From Flaccisagitta enflata (taxonomy: Eukaryota; Chaetognatha; Sagittoidea; Aphragmophora), in contig OZ231126.1 in NCBI GenBank assembly GCA_965153355.1, forward strand, positions 94,922,001 to 94,986,000: a DNA stretch of 64,000 bases, given 5' to 3'. A program made the translations under genes and the position numbers. Under the pieces are notes generated by a model. It saw only the letters and a list, made by a program, of their open reading frames with translations. It did no database searches and had not been told where the DNA came from. The stretch's first letter is position 1, and the number at the start of each line of letters is the position of its first letter. This document shows positions 52,801-64,000 of this stretch, piece after piece.

Positions 52801-55800
52801 GGGGACTTGGCGATGATTATGAGCGATCCTTACGCCGTCCACGCCGTCATGACGTCCGTGTTTAAATCGTTACAATCTTGTTTGAAAATCGATCAGTTGC
52901 CGAAAGACAATCACGAGCTCGTCGTGCTGTTAAAGATGCTCAATTTGGGCGTCCACGCGTGGGAAATGATCGACACTCAGGTGTTTAAAGAACGTAAACT
53001 GCATTCCGAACTGCTCTCGAAATTCCTGCCTTGCGTGCTGGCGATGATGGTGGAGGACAAAGTTCGCGTGGTCAAGTCGGAAATCGCCGTCGAGGAGCAC
53101 GAAATCGCCAAACAGGCCGCCGCCGGTCTCCCGGCGGGAACGCAAGACCCTCCCAAGAAGATACCGGACCCGGAACCGCCGGTCAAACCGGCCATTTATT
53201 TCAAAAACTATGTGAAACACCACGCCGTCGGCGCCCTCATCGGCATGTATTACGCCATGCATCTCGTCAAGCAGAGAGATCGTCTCGGTCTTTGCAACAT
53301 CCTGCCCAGTATCGTGCAGTTCCACAACGAAGTCTTGTACGAGGACGTGTTTTTACACACGCTCGTCACGTTGTTGATCAACAATATGTCGGCAGATTTT
53401 TCCAACGACGACTTTTGTATGGCGATATTCGACGATTTCCTTTTCGAATGCGCCTCACCGTCTGCTTCAAAAGGAAGTGGCTCCTCCGAAGGCGGATCGA
53501 CGCCGTCCCAAATCATCAAGGAAAACGTGATGAAGCACACTCTGAGGCTGCTTTGGTACGTTTTCCCCAAGATGAACGTGTCGAGAGTAGAAACTTTGTT
53601 GGATTTCATCAAACCGTCGAAAGAACACAGGTGAGCTCAGCGCTGGAATGCCTCATTCGTTGTTTTCAGACGCCGACTCGCGTCTTTATAGGAGGGAGTA
53701 GGAAGGGAGGGAGGAGGAAGGATAGCAGGATGGATAGAAGAAAGGAAGGATAGAAGGTAGGATAGGAAGAAAGGAAGGAAAGATGAAGGAAGAATAGAAA
53801 GGAAGGATAGAAAGGAAGGATGGGAGAAAGGAAGGATGGGAGAAAGGAAGGAAGGATGGAAGAAAGGAACGATGGAAGGAAGGATAGAAGGATGGGAGAA
53901 AGGAAGGAAGGATGGGAGAAAGGAAGGAAGGATGGGAGAAAGGAAGGAAGGATGGGAGAAAGGAAGGAAGGATGGGAGAAAGGAGGGAAGGATGGGAGAA
54001 AGGAAGGAAGGATGGGAGAAAGGAAGGATAGGAGGATGGGAGAAAGGAAGGATGGGAGGAAGGATGGAAGGAAGGATGGAAGGAAGGATGGAAGAAAGAA
54101 TGGAAGAAAGGATGGAAGAAAGAAAGGATGGAAGAAAGAAAGGAAGGATGAAAGAAAGGAAGGATGAAAAAAAGGAAGGATGAAAGAAAGGAAGGATGAA
54201 AGAAAGGAAGGATGAAAGAAAGGAAGGATGAAAGAAAGGAAGGATGAAAGAAAGGAAGGATGAAAGAAAGGAAGGATGAAAGAAAGGAAGGATGAAAGAA
54301 AGGAAGGATGAAAGAAAGGAAGGATGAAAGAAAGGAAGGATGAAAGAAAGGAAGGATGAAAGAAAGGAAGGATGAAAGAAAGGAAGGATGAAAGAAAGGA
54401 AGGATGAAAGAAAGGAAGGATGAAAGAAAGGAAGGATGAAAGAAAGGAAGGATGAAAGAAAGGAAGGATGAAAGAAAGGAAGGATGAAAGAAAGGAAGGA
54501 TGAAAGAAAGGAAGGATGAAAGAAAGGAAGGATGAAAGAAAGGAAGGATGAAAGAAAGGAAGGATGAAAGAAAGGAAGGATGAAAGAAAGGAAGGATGAA
54601 AGAAAGGAAGGATGAAAGAAAGGAAGGATGAAAGAAAGGAAGGATGAAAGAAAGGAAGGAAGGATGAAAGAAAGGAAGGAAGGATGAAAGAAAGGAAGGA
54701 AGGATGAAAGAAAGGAAGGAAGGATGGAAGAAAGGAAGGAAGGATGGAAGAAAGGAAGGAAGGATGGAAGAAAGGAAGGAAGGATGGAAGAAAGGAAGGA
54801 AGGATGGAAGAAAGGAAGGAAGGATGGAAGAAAGGAAGGAAGGATGGAAGAAAGGAAGGAAGGATGGAAGAAAGGAAGGATGGAAGAAAGGAAGGATGGA
54901 AGAAAGAAAGGATGGAAGAAAGAAAGGATGGAAGAAAGAAAGGAAGGAAGGAAGGATGGAAAAAAGGAAGGAAGGATGGAAAAAAGGAAGGAAGGATGGA
55001 AAAAAGGAAGGAAGGAAGAAAGAAAGGAAGGAAGGATGGAAGAAAGAAAGGAAGGAAGGAAGGATGGATGGAAGAAAGAAAGGAAGGAAGGATGGAAGAA
55101 AGAAAGGAAGAAAGGAAGGAAGGATGGAAGAAAGAAAGGAAGGATGGATGGAAGAAAGAAAGGAAGGAAGGATGGAAGAAAGAAAGGAAGAAAGGAAGGA
55201 AGGATGGAAGAAAGAAAGGAAGGAAGGATGGAAGAAAGAAAGGAAGGAAGGATGGAAGAAAGAAAGGAAGGATGGAAGAAAGGAAGGAAGGAAGGATGGA
55301 AGAAAGGAAGGATGGAAGAAAGGAAGGATGGAAGAAAGGAAGGAAGGATAGAAGGATGGAAGAAAGAAAGGAAGGAAGGATGGAAGAAAGGAAGGGGGAA
55401 AGGGAGAAATGAAAGAAAGGAAGGGGGGAAGGGAGAAATGAAAGAAAGGAAGGGGGGAAGGGAGAAATGAAAGAAAGGAAGGGGGGAAGGGAGAAATGAA
55501 AGAAAGGAAGGGGGGAAGGGAGAAATGAAAGAAAGGAAGGGGGGAAGGGAGAAATGAAAGAAAGGAAGGGGGGAAGGGAGAAATGAAAGAAAGAAGGGAG
55601 AAATGAAAGAAATCAAGAAAGAAAGAAGGGAGAAATGAAAGAAATCAAGAAAGAAAGAAGGGAGAAATGAAAGAAATCAAGAAAGAAAGAAGGGAGAAAT
55701 GAAAGAAATCAAGAAAGAAAGAAGGGAGAAATGAAAGAAATCAAGAAAGAAAGAAGGGAGAAATGAAAGAAATCAAGAAAGAAAGAAGGGAGAAATGAAA

Positions 55801-56304
55801 GAAATCAAGAAAGAAAGAAGGGAGAAAAAAAAGAAAGAAAGAAAGAAGGAAGGGAGAAAAAAGAAAAAAGAAAAAAGAAAAAAGAATGAAGGATACGCGG
55901 AATTTCGGATTACGCGATATAAAAACAGCTCCTGCCCTGCCACTGCAGCCCCTGCTCACCTGTCTTGCTGCCCCTGCCCATCCGCATTACCGCCCCTGTC
56001 CACCCTCAAGCGACCACTTATTGTTTATTCTTCACTCTCCCTCCGCTTTGTTACGATTCCCGACTAGCCGCTTATCTCTTGCCAGTCTCCTCGTTACATT
56101 TGTTCCTTTCATCGATCTGGATCAGATCTGTTACTTTATCTCTTTGATTCTCAAATTTGTGTTTGCAGCGAGTCTACGCAGAAGTTGCATCGAACGTTGA
56201 CGGAAAAAGTGTCGTCTGGGCAACGATTCGCGACTGGCGCCGGGAACATCCCTGAAACTCCGTCATCTTCATCAACGACGACGGAAAGCAACGCCGAGTC
56301 TTAA
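49893..56304 (+). CDS. NELFB: NELF-B (COBRA1), negative elongation factor subunit B
   Basis: Exons 49893-51017, 52375-53630 and 56169-56304 (phases 0 and 2) give 838 residues. Homology to animal NELF-B starts near residue 213: ALRETLTNSTDPLKSIEDFQ, LLPSLTPALPFLDLHG, VEVKRQIW-like EVKRQIWEGNQ at the first junction, then LYDLVLQFLRTLYL, MHYCTLRAEVLMALHD, DPCYKFTWCLDACI, EQEQVLGDLAMIM and WEMIDTQVFKE. NELF holds RNA polymerase II in promoter-proximal pausing with DSIF; NELF-B bridges NELF-C/D and NELF-E. Residues 1-212 are an extra Gly/Lys/Glu-rich then Asp-rich extension not present in the vertebrate protein. The C-terminal Ser/Thr tail is short. The ATG is the first in frame; no acceptor-like site explains the extension as intron. 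Confidence 0.94.
51315..51916. mobile_element. Foldback palindrome, CAGTGGGGTTCG ends, TA duplication
   Basis: Almost perfect inverted repeat over 600 bp: CAGTGGGGTTCGTGGAATAA and its inverse at the ends, flanked by TA. Arms share TTTTTTGGTTGCTGTGG, TGCTACAACTTTCCCACAG and CAGTATGTTCTGTAAGAATA. Occupies NELFB intron 1. Confidence 0.85.
53690..55880. repeat. Purine-rich 16-bp minisatellite (NELFB intron 2)
   Basis: Blocks of GATGGGAGAAAGGAAG (with extra GAAG), then about 30 near-identical GATGAAAGAAAGGAAG units at 54160-54650, then GATGGAAGAAAGGAAG variants, then AAGAAAGGGAGAAATG types. Long Lys/Glu/Arg and Phe/Leu/Ser/Pro frames are artefacts. Confidence 0.95.
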
Positions 56305-58440
56305 TTGATTTCAAACACGAATTTTTTGACTGATCTTCATTCATCATTGGTCGATTCGCATTGTTGTGTTATTTTTTTTCTAACCGTCAGCTTTTTTCGA
56401 ACTTAAAAAAAAATTTGTTGAACTTTAAAGTTCTTTGATCATGATGAGTATTCTTTTCATTGTTATTATTATTGGATTTTTGGCAAATTTTCATGTTGAA
56501 AATGAAACCTCTACTGGATGCTGTTGATGCCAGTATTGACTAACTATATGTTTGTTCCTCTGAGTCGTTGACTGAAACATCATTTCTCATGTCGTTACCT
56601 TCTGATTTTATGACAAGTTTGTCTTTTTTAGACTCATCACACTTTTTTTTTCCACCCTTTTCTCAAGAGCGCCGTAGATGATTAATTAGATTATAGATTC
56701 GCATTTTGTTCCAGTAAGAATCATCGCTGTCATCGAAATTAAGTTCCTCAATGCAGGTAAGATAATTCTTCCAATCGATATGCATAACAGTGAATTTGCC
56801 GTAAAACAAGCGCAGGCTTCTAGAGTCGTTTACTGTGAACTGATCCGAGAAGGGGAATCGACTGAGCAAATTTATAAATTTTTTTTCTTTTTTCTTGTCA
56901 AGATAGAAGAGCAGAACAAAAGTGAACCGCTAGCTCCAAGCTATTTTATCTAAACTTCATGGAACTGGAAAGATTATGATAGGTAGCTTGATATTTTCCC
57001 ACGAAAGCGGCTATCCTTTTACATCAGTTCGTCCTCAACTATTTTTTATGCGATTACGGCTAAAGTAATTACGTGATCGCCGTACAACTTACTCAGGATT
57101 TGTCCAGGGATTGGATGGTTGTTCATGCAAAATTTCAAAAAAATTCGTAAAATATTTTTTTAGCTACGCTAATTTGAAATTTTTGGGTAGGTAGGCTGGT
57201 TCGGGTGGTTGCACTACCTGAAATTTTCTGAAATTTCACACATGAGTAGACAAGGTCATATGATGTTACCATAAAAAAAATCAAGTCAATCGGTCGATCC
57301 GTTCAGGAGATATCAGCTTTCAAAGTTTGGGCAAAAAAGGTCACGACAATTTCTGCCACTTAGAGAAAAATGTCACGATCACGTTCGTTTTCAGACCTCG
57401 TATTTCACGCTTGAGCGCTCATGAAATCATTAACTATGTTTCTTCTTTTTATCGCTACATCCAAAATGTTATGAGTATTGGAAAAATAAGTAGAACAGAG
57501 GAAAGCTTAAACACTAGGCTTTCTAATGTTGTAAAATTTGATTGTAATATTTTTTTAAAACATAGCAACGCGATCACTCCCTTCCGGCCAGCCATCTTAA
57601 AAAGTTGAATCGGTAAATTCCTCTAGACAGGCGAAGACGAGCGATTCAGATTCAAATGAAGAATTCACTTAAGTCGAGGTGCAAACGAAGATCAAATTAG
57701 AAGAGTCAAAACAATTTTTTCAATATTTTAAATGTCACTAATTTAGACTTGTTATATAAAAAAATATAATTGTTATGATATATGTTTTTTAATTTTGCAT
57801 AGATAATCATTCGTAGATAAAAAGAGAGTGCTGAGCAAATAATAAGGAGAGAAAAAAAACAAGGAAATCTAAAGAAAATTTAAATTTGCAACTTCACTTG
57901 TCTTAGGGAAAATTCTAAGACTCTTTCAAAATGCAAAATTTTGCATTTTCAAAAACATGGCCTCATTCTAAGAACATATAAGATGAGGGCCATGTTCTTA
58001 GAAATGCAAAATTGTTCAATTTGTTCAAGTCTTAGAATTTTCCCTTGGCAGGTTTTGAATTTTTGCTCTCTTATTTTTACGGAATCTATTATTTCCAGTG
58101 ATTCTTTTTTATCTTTGTTAATAAAACAAAGCAATGACTTTATCATACTTGGGTTTCTTTTACTAATAGAATAATACTAAACTATGAAATTACAAACTTC
58201 AATGAAAAAATCACAAAATAGTCATTAATATAGTTATGAAAAGAGATTGAAACCGAAATTTCATCTTTTTTTGCACCCCGACTTAATGACGGTAACACGC
58301 TTTAGCAACCGGGTTTGTTTTGATCCTGGGCCAGGAAAACAATTGCTTTTAGACTGAGATGCTATACAACTGATATTATGTAGTCAACGTGATTGCATTT
58401 GCCTAATGCTAATAAGTAATAATTATGTTGTACTGGATAT
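56305..58440. other. NELFB-MORF4L1 intergenic region
   Basis: Expected to contain the NELFB 3' UTR and possibly the first exon of MORF4L1, which I could not place. 57110-57330 has GGTAGGTAGGCTGGTTCGG and resembles the 33.6-kb tandem repeat. The segment 57912-58045 is a small inverted repeat (AATTCTAAGACT ... TTTTGCATTTCTAAGAACAT). Confidence 0.4.
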
Positions 58441-58442
58441 TT

Positions 58443-58540
58443 ACATGCGCCCACGCATGTCTATAAGACATAAGAGGTCCTGTCCTGACTGTCCATCTGT
58501 CTGTCTGTCGGTCTGTCTGTCCGTGCGAAACACTATCATC
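58443..58540 (+). mobile_element. Covarying-hairpin repeat, CATGCG stem
   Basis: Perfect hairpin ACATGCG-CCCA-CGCATGT at 58443-58460, CTATAAGACATAAGAGGTCC, then GTCC/GTCT/GTCG units. Followed by an (ATTC)n array at 58595-58745. Confidence 0.75.
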
Positions 58541-58594
58541 AGAACCATGCTATCTGATCATTTTTCGTGCATTCTCGCATTTATTTCTTTGATA

Positions 58595-58745
58595 AGTCAT
58601 TCATTCCTGTATTCATCAATTTATTCATTCATCCCTATATTTATTCATTCCTATATTCATTCGTTTATTCATTCATCCGTATATTTATTCATTACTATAT
58701 TCATTCATTTATTCATTCATTCATGTATTCATTCATTCATTTAAT
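58595..58745. repeat. (ATTC)n tetranucleotide array
   Basis: Degenerate ATTC/TTAT units between the hairpin repeat and the MORF4L1 exon. Confidence 0.88.
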
Positions 58746-58803
58746 CTTTTTTCCGCCCAAGCTTGTCCTTACTCTTTCTCTTGCCCATCTCGAGTGTACG
58801 CAG

Positions 58804-60931
58804 GCGACAACATTTGACGAGGGGGAAAAGGTTTTGTGCTTTCATCTAGGGCTGCTCTACGAGGCGAAAGTTTTGAAGGTCGACGTCGAAAAGGGGAGGG
58901 AACCGAGTCAGGTTCGTTTGATTGATTGATTTGATTCAGTCACACTTCGATACCGTACAATACATGGTTTGTTTCTGTTGGTGCCTAGACATTTCTGTAT
59001 CCTCATCATCATCCTTAATAGATGCCTGACTACCGAGGAAGGAGAAATATAAGATGTGAACCCCCTAAAACTGAAGCACCATCCCATTACAGCTCAAACT
59101 ACAGCAATAAATAATAAATTTAACGTTGCTAATTAAAGATTATGATTATACAAGTGGCACCACCAGAGCGATTTTGCAATTTCCATTCCAGTCTCAAATT
59201 ATGAAAGAAAAACCTTGATTTTATGAACTTATGATAATAGTTAATTTCAATGCTTTATTAAGCGATATATTGATTCAAAAAAAAAATTGAAAAATCGCTC
59301 TGGTGACGCCACTTGTATTAAACATTTTTCCTCTACTTTTAGAATGTCTATAATCTAATCAGTTAGAGCTGTAGGTGGGGTTGCTACAGTTTTCAGGGGG
59401 TTCACACCCTATATTAACCTTCTCTCTGTAGTTTCAAACTTTGACAACTGCGCCCCTGTCGAAATGAACAATTCATAAGATACCGCCCACCCCTTGTAGC
59501 CATGTTCATCACCCCCAGCGCGTTGTCCACAAAATCCACATTGTCATTTTCTCTCGATATCAGGTTCGGTATTTTGTTCATTACAACGGTTGGAAGAAGA
59601 CGTGGGACGAATGGGTGCCGGAATCTCAACTTTTGAAAATCAACGACGCCAATCGCGAGAAACAAAAGGAGCTCCGCGCAAGAGCCGAAAGCGGTAACAG
59701 TGGCTCGGGAGGCGGATCATCATCGGCGGGGGGACTCAATCAAGAAGCTCCTCCCGGCGTCGCCGAGTCGACCACCGCCGATCCAGTCTCCTCCGCGACC
59801 ACGCCTTCGTCAACGCCATCTTCCAAATCCTCGAGGCGCAATCATCACAACAACAACAACAACAAGGCTCATCAATTGACGGAGGAACAGACCACTGCCC
59901 TCGATCTCCAAATGAGCAACAACAACAACAACAGTCCAGCCTCCGTCGTTTCTTTTTCGTCGAAGAATTCTCGGTCATCCACTTTCGGTGGGGCGCAGAA
60001 GGAAAACAGCAACGGTAGTAGTAACATTCACTGTGATAATAACAATATTAGTAACGTCAACAAGCGCAGCCAACAATTCCAAAATGCCGGCACCAAACGA
60101 ATTGGATCCTCCAAAGGCGGCGGTGGTGGTGGTGGTGATGGTGGTGGAGGAGGAGGATACAACTCTCATCATCACCACAAGACTCCGTTGACTCCTTCAT
60201 CTGGATCATCGTCGTCGTCCATGATGATTGTCGGCGGCACGAGCACGCGTCCTATTCTCGCCGGAAGTCGCGGCGCCGGCGGCACCGTCCGCGGCCGCGC
60301 GGCGCATCACCAAAAGCAACAAGACGATGGCCAAGACGCGTTAAAGCGCCACCGCATGGAGTTGCCCATCGTGATCCCGGAGTCGTTAAAGCGCGTGTTG
60401 GTCGAAGATTGGGATTTGGTGTCGCGTCAAACGCATCTCGTCGTCATTCCGGCCGCCGTCAACGTGGAACGAGTCTTGGGCGAGTATCTGAAGAATCGCG
60501 AGTCACGGCCCGATCCTTGCATCCGATCCGAATTCGCCGCCTCACTCAAGGAGTACTTTAATATCATGTTGGGACCACAACTGCTCTATCGTTTCGAGAG
60601 GAACCAATTCAACGCTTTGGAAGAGTCCCGGCGCCGCGTGCCATCGTCGAATTCTTCATCATCATCATCATCATCATCATCCGGCGCCGCATTTTATCCA
60701 TCCAAGTTCTACGGCGCCGTCCACTTGTTGCGATTGTTCGTCAAACTGGGCACGGTTTTGTCGTACACGCCTTTGAGTCACGAAGAACGTCGGATACTAC
60801 TCGACGTGTCTCACGACTTTCTGGAATTCCTCGTCGAGCAGCGCCAACAATATTTTCAGCTGAAAGCGCTGCTTGAACGCGCGCCCAAGGCCTACTCCGC
60901 GGCGGCCGGCCGCAACGGGGTGTTGGACTGA
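58804..60931 (+). CDS. MORF4L1: MORF4L1/MRG15 chromodomain protein, first exon missing
   Basis: Exons 58804-58911 and 59564-60931, phase 0, giving 491 residues plus an unplaced N-terminus. The chromo-barrel domain spans the junction: FDEGEKVLCFHLGLLYEAKV, then RYFVHYNGWKKTWDEWVPES. In orthologues this domain reads methylated H3K36. A linker of about 240 residues follows, rich in Ser, Asn, Gly and His runs, far longer than in the human protein (323 residues in total). The MRG domain runs from residue 302 (LPIVIPESLKRVLVEDWDLV, EYFNIMLGPQLLYRFERNQF, GAVHLLRLFVKLGTVLSYTP, DFLEFLVEQ). MRG15 links the NuA4/TIP60 acetyltransferase and SIN3 deacetylase complexes. A poly-Ser insert (about ten TCA codons) lies inside the MRG domain between two helices. 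Confidence 0.93.
59049..59411. mobile_element. Nested pair of TA-flanked MITEs in MORF4L1 intron
   Basis: Outer inverted repeat GTGAACCCCCTAAAACTG/CAGTTTTCAGGGGGTTCAC. Inside it, 59151-59315 is a second element with ends CAAGTGGCACCACCAGAGCG and inverted CAAGTGGCGTCACCAGAGCG, flanked by TA. Confidence 0.75.
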
Positions 60932-62580
<1,649 letters not shown>

Positions 62581-62846
62581 ACATGCGCCTTACGATGTGA
62601 TTAACTACTGGTAATGATATTGATATAGGGCATACAATGATTAAATGTGATAAATAACAGATAAATGATTAATAAAATGAATACTGAGCAGTTCAACAGG
62701 CAACAGTGGAAACGTTTTTCACACCTGGTTATTCCGGTTCAAAGATAATTAAGATGTGAGAGAAGAAAAAACACTTTTTTTATGGGAATACACATATGGT
62801 TGTTTTATTATAAAAACAGAAATTTTCGTCCAATATTGACAGGACA

Positions 62847-64000
62847 TCATTCAGCTGTAGAATGGAAAGAAGCAGAGATGCATCTCAATTTAAAGGCTAA
62901 AAAGAGAGAGCCAACTGAGGGAATGACCATATGGCCAAAACAAAGACTCAGGAAAGGGAATAATCCCTCCTCCCCCCTCCCCCTACAGATGACGCTACAT
63001 AGACTTATGTAGAATTGTTTTTGAGGTTTTTGAGGTTTTCTGAGTAGTGGATCCCACTGCTTCGTGTGGACGCGACGACCTTCATCTTCATTGAATCCAT
63101 GATTCGGGCCTGTTTGATGAAGCTTTATCATCAGAGATTCCATAAAGTCTAGTTTGTAATCCGCTTGTTTTTTGGTGCGTGCGTTGATCCTTGCGAGGAT
63201 GGTCGGCTCGTCGAAATTGACATTTCCATTTGGGCAGTTTTCTTTGTGTGCTGCGATGCCGGACAAGTGCCATTCGCCGCGTCGAACGTAACCTTTGTGT
63301 TCCGCCATTCTTGCTTTCGCCTTCCTTGTTGTTTTTCCGATATACGCGTTACGGGGGTCGTCCTTGCAATCACAGTTGAGTTTGTAGATCACCTGACGAG
63401 GGGCGAATTTCGTTTTGTTTTTTCCGCATATAATATTTTGTAGACTGGCACCGGGTGTAAAAATGCACGAAAAACCGGCTTTATTGAGGATGCGACGAAG
63501 TTTTGGAGCCAGTTCCGGTACGTAAGGTAGAATGATTTGTTTTTTGCGTTGGTGTTGCGGCTGCTGTTGCTGCGGCGTCTGCTGTTGCTGCGGCGTCTGT
63601 TGTTGCTGCGGCGTTTGTTGTTGCTGCGGCGTTTGTTGTTGCTGCGGCGTTTGTTGTTGCTGCGGCGTTTGTTGTTGCTGCGGCGTTTGTTGTTGCTGCG
63701 GCGTCTGTTGTTGCTGCGGCGTCTGCTGTTGCTGCGGCGTTTGCTGTTGCTGCGGCGTCTGCTGTTGCTGCGGCGTCTGCTGTTGCTGCGGCGTTTGTTG
63801 TTGCTGCGACGTTTGTGGTTGCTGCGGCGATTGTTGTTGCTGCGGCGATTGAAGGCTGGCTTGTTTTTGGCGGGCAGCTGTATTACGAAGGGAATAACGA
63901 GGCGGAGGAGGAGGAGGAGGAGGAGGAGTCGGCTGAGGCAGTGTATCTGTAGGTTGCGGGGGAGGAGGAGGGGGAGGAGGAGGGGGCGGCGGCGGCGCCG
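62847..64000 (-). CDS. Penelope-like retroelement, linker and GIY-YIG endonuclease; 5' part outside
   Basis: One open minus-strand frame runs from the window edge to a stop at 62847-62849. In order it has a Pro run, RYSLRNTAARQKQ, about 17 copies of a hexapeptide PQQQQT (63556-63852), then the conserved pre-endonuclease segment LPYVPELAPKLRRILNKAGF, a linker, and the GIY-YIG endonuclease: VIYKLNCDC, NAYIGKTTRKAKARMAEHKG, LSGIAAHKENC, FMESLMIKLH and NEDEGRR with QWDPLL. The Cys and His spacing fits the zinc-binding variant typical of Penelope-like elements. The reverse transcriptase should lie upstream, outside the window. About 50 residues after QWDPLL look non-conserved and may be read-through into 3' sequence. 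GIY-YIG catalytic Tyr, Arg and Glu candidates are present. Confidence 0.82.
   Translation of the reverse strand, partial: APPPPPPPPPPPPPQPTDTLPQPTPPPPPPPPPRYSLRNTAARQKQASLQSPQQQQSPQQPQTSQQQQTPQQQQTPQQQQTPQQQQTPQQQQTPQQQQTPQQQQTPQQQQTPQQQQTPQQQQTPQQQQTPQQQQTPQQQQTPQQQQPQHQRKKQIILPYVPELAPKLRRILNKAGFSCIFTPGASLQNIICGKNKTKFAPRQVIYKLNCDCKDDPRNAYIGKTTRKAKARMAEHKGYVRRGEWHLSGIAAHKENCPNGNVNFDEPTILARINARTKKQADYKLDFMESLMIKLHQTGPNHGFNEDEGRRVHTKQWDPLLRKPQKPQKQFYISLCSVICRGRGEEGLFPFLSLCFGHMVIPSVGSLFLAFKLRCISASFHSTAE
63556..63860 (-). repeat. 18-bp coding minisatellite, (PQQQQT)n
   Basis: About 17 units of the form GTTGCTGCGGCGTCTGTT on the plus strand, in frame with the Penelope-like ORF on the minus strand. 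The Cys-rich plus-strand frame is a shadow. Confidence 0.92.

Noticed and set aside
53637-55616. A 659-residue minus-strand frame of Phe/Leu/Pro/Ser repeats
   Set aside because: It is the complement of the purine minisatellite in NELFB intron 2, with no unique sequence.
63532-63852. Cys-rich plus-strand frame (GVCCCC repeats) resembling a keratin-associated or metallothionein-like protein
   Set aside because: It is the antisense shadow of the (PQQQQT)n linker in the Penelope-like ORF.

Overview
This is intron-rich eukaryotic DNA, most likely from an invertebrate animal. It holds six protein-coding genes with GT-AG introns: orthologues of CCDC47, NELFB, MORF4L1/MRG15 and RAB14, a BACK-kelch protein, and a WD40 protein on the opposite strand. 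The species cannot be named from the sequence. Coding exons are GC-rich and CpG-rich. Introns and intergenic DNA are AT-rich and packed with microsatellites, minisatellites and mobile elements. All exon boundaries were deduced by hand from splice signals, reading phase and protein similarity.

Layout. (1) 841-22935, plus strand: 23 exons join in phase into a BACK-kelch protein of about 1,106 residues; its 5' end may lie outside the window. Its introns carry two hAT-like DNA transposons with exact 8-bp target duplications, at 3857-5008 and 8691-13921. (2) About 23739-31620, minus strand: an unidentified WD40 protein that converges tail-to-tail on the kelch gene, with overlapping candidate poly(A) signals near 22967-22980. 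(3) 31.7-37.9 kb: no gene recognised; repeats and plain AT-rich DNA. (4) 37955-48642, plus: complete CCDC47 in three exons, with a 4.5-kb first intron made almost entirely of 16-bp minisatellites. (5) 49893-56304, plus: complete NELFB in three exons, whose last intron is a 2.2-kb purine-rich minisatellite. (6) 58804-60931, plus: MORF4L1/MRG15, lacking only its first exon. (7) 62162-62417, plus: first coding exon of RAB14, continuing beyond the window, with the tail of a Penelope-like retroelement on the minus strand in the following intron.

The most unusual content is in the repeats. One short interspersed family (about 20 copies) has a terminal hairpin whose stem sequence differs between copies but stays paired, followed by a (CCGT/CGGT)n tract. 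A second family has ends containing GGCCCC-GAA-GGGGCC hairpins and carries a different expanded 20-bp minisatellite at several loci. A third group consists of long near-perfect palindromes flanked by TA dinucleotides, resembling foldback Tc1/mariner-type non-autonomous elements. Microsatellites also sit unusually close to splice sites.

The housekeeping genes act in separate processes: ER membrane-protein biogenesis (CCDC47), promoter-proximal pausing of RNA polymerase II (NELFB), chromatin acetylation (MORF4L1) and endosome/Golgi traffic (RAB14). They do not form a pathway cluster. No bacterial-type operon, CRISPR array or rRNA gene is seen.
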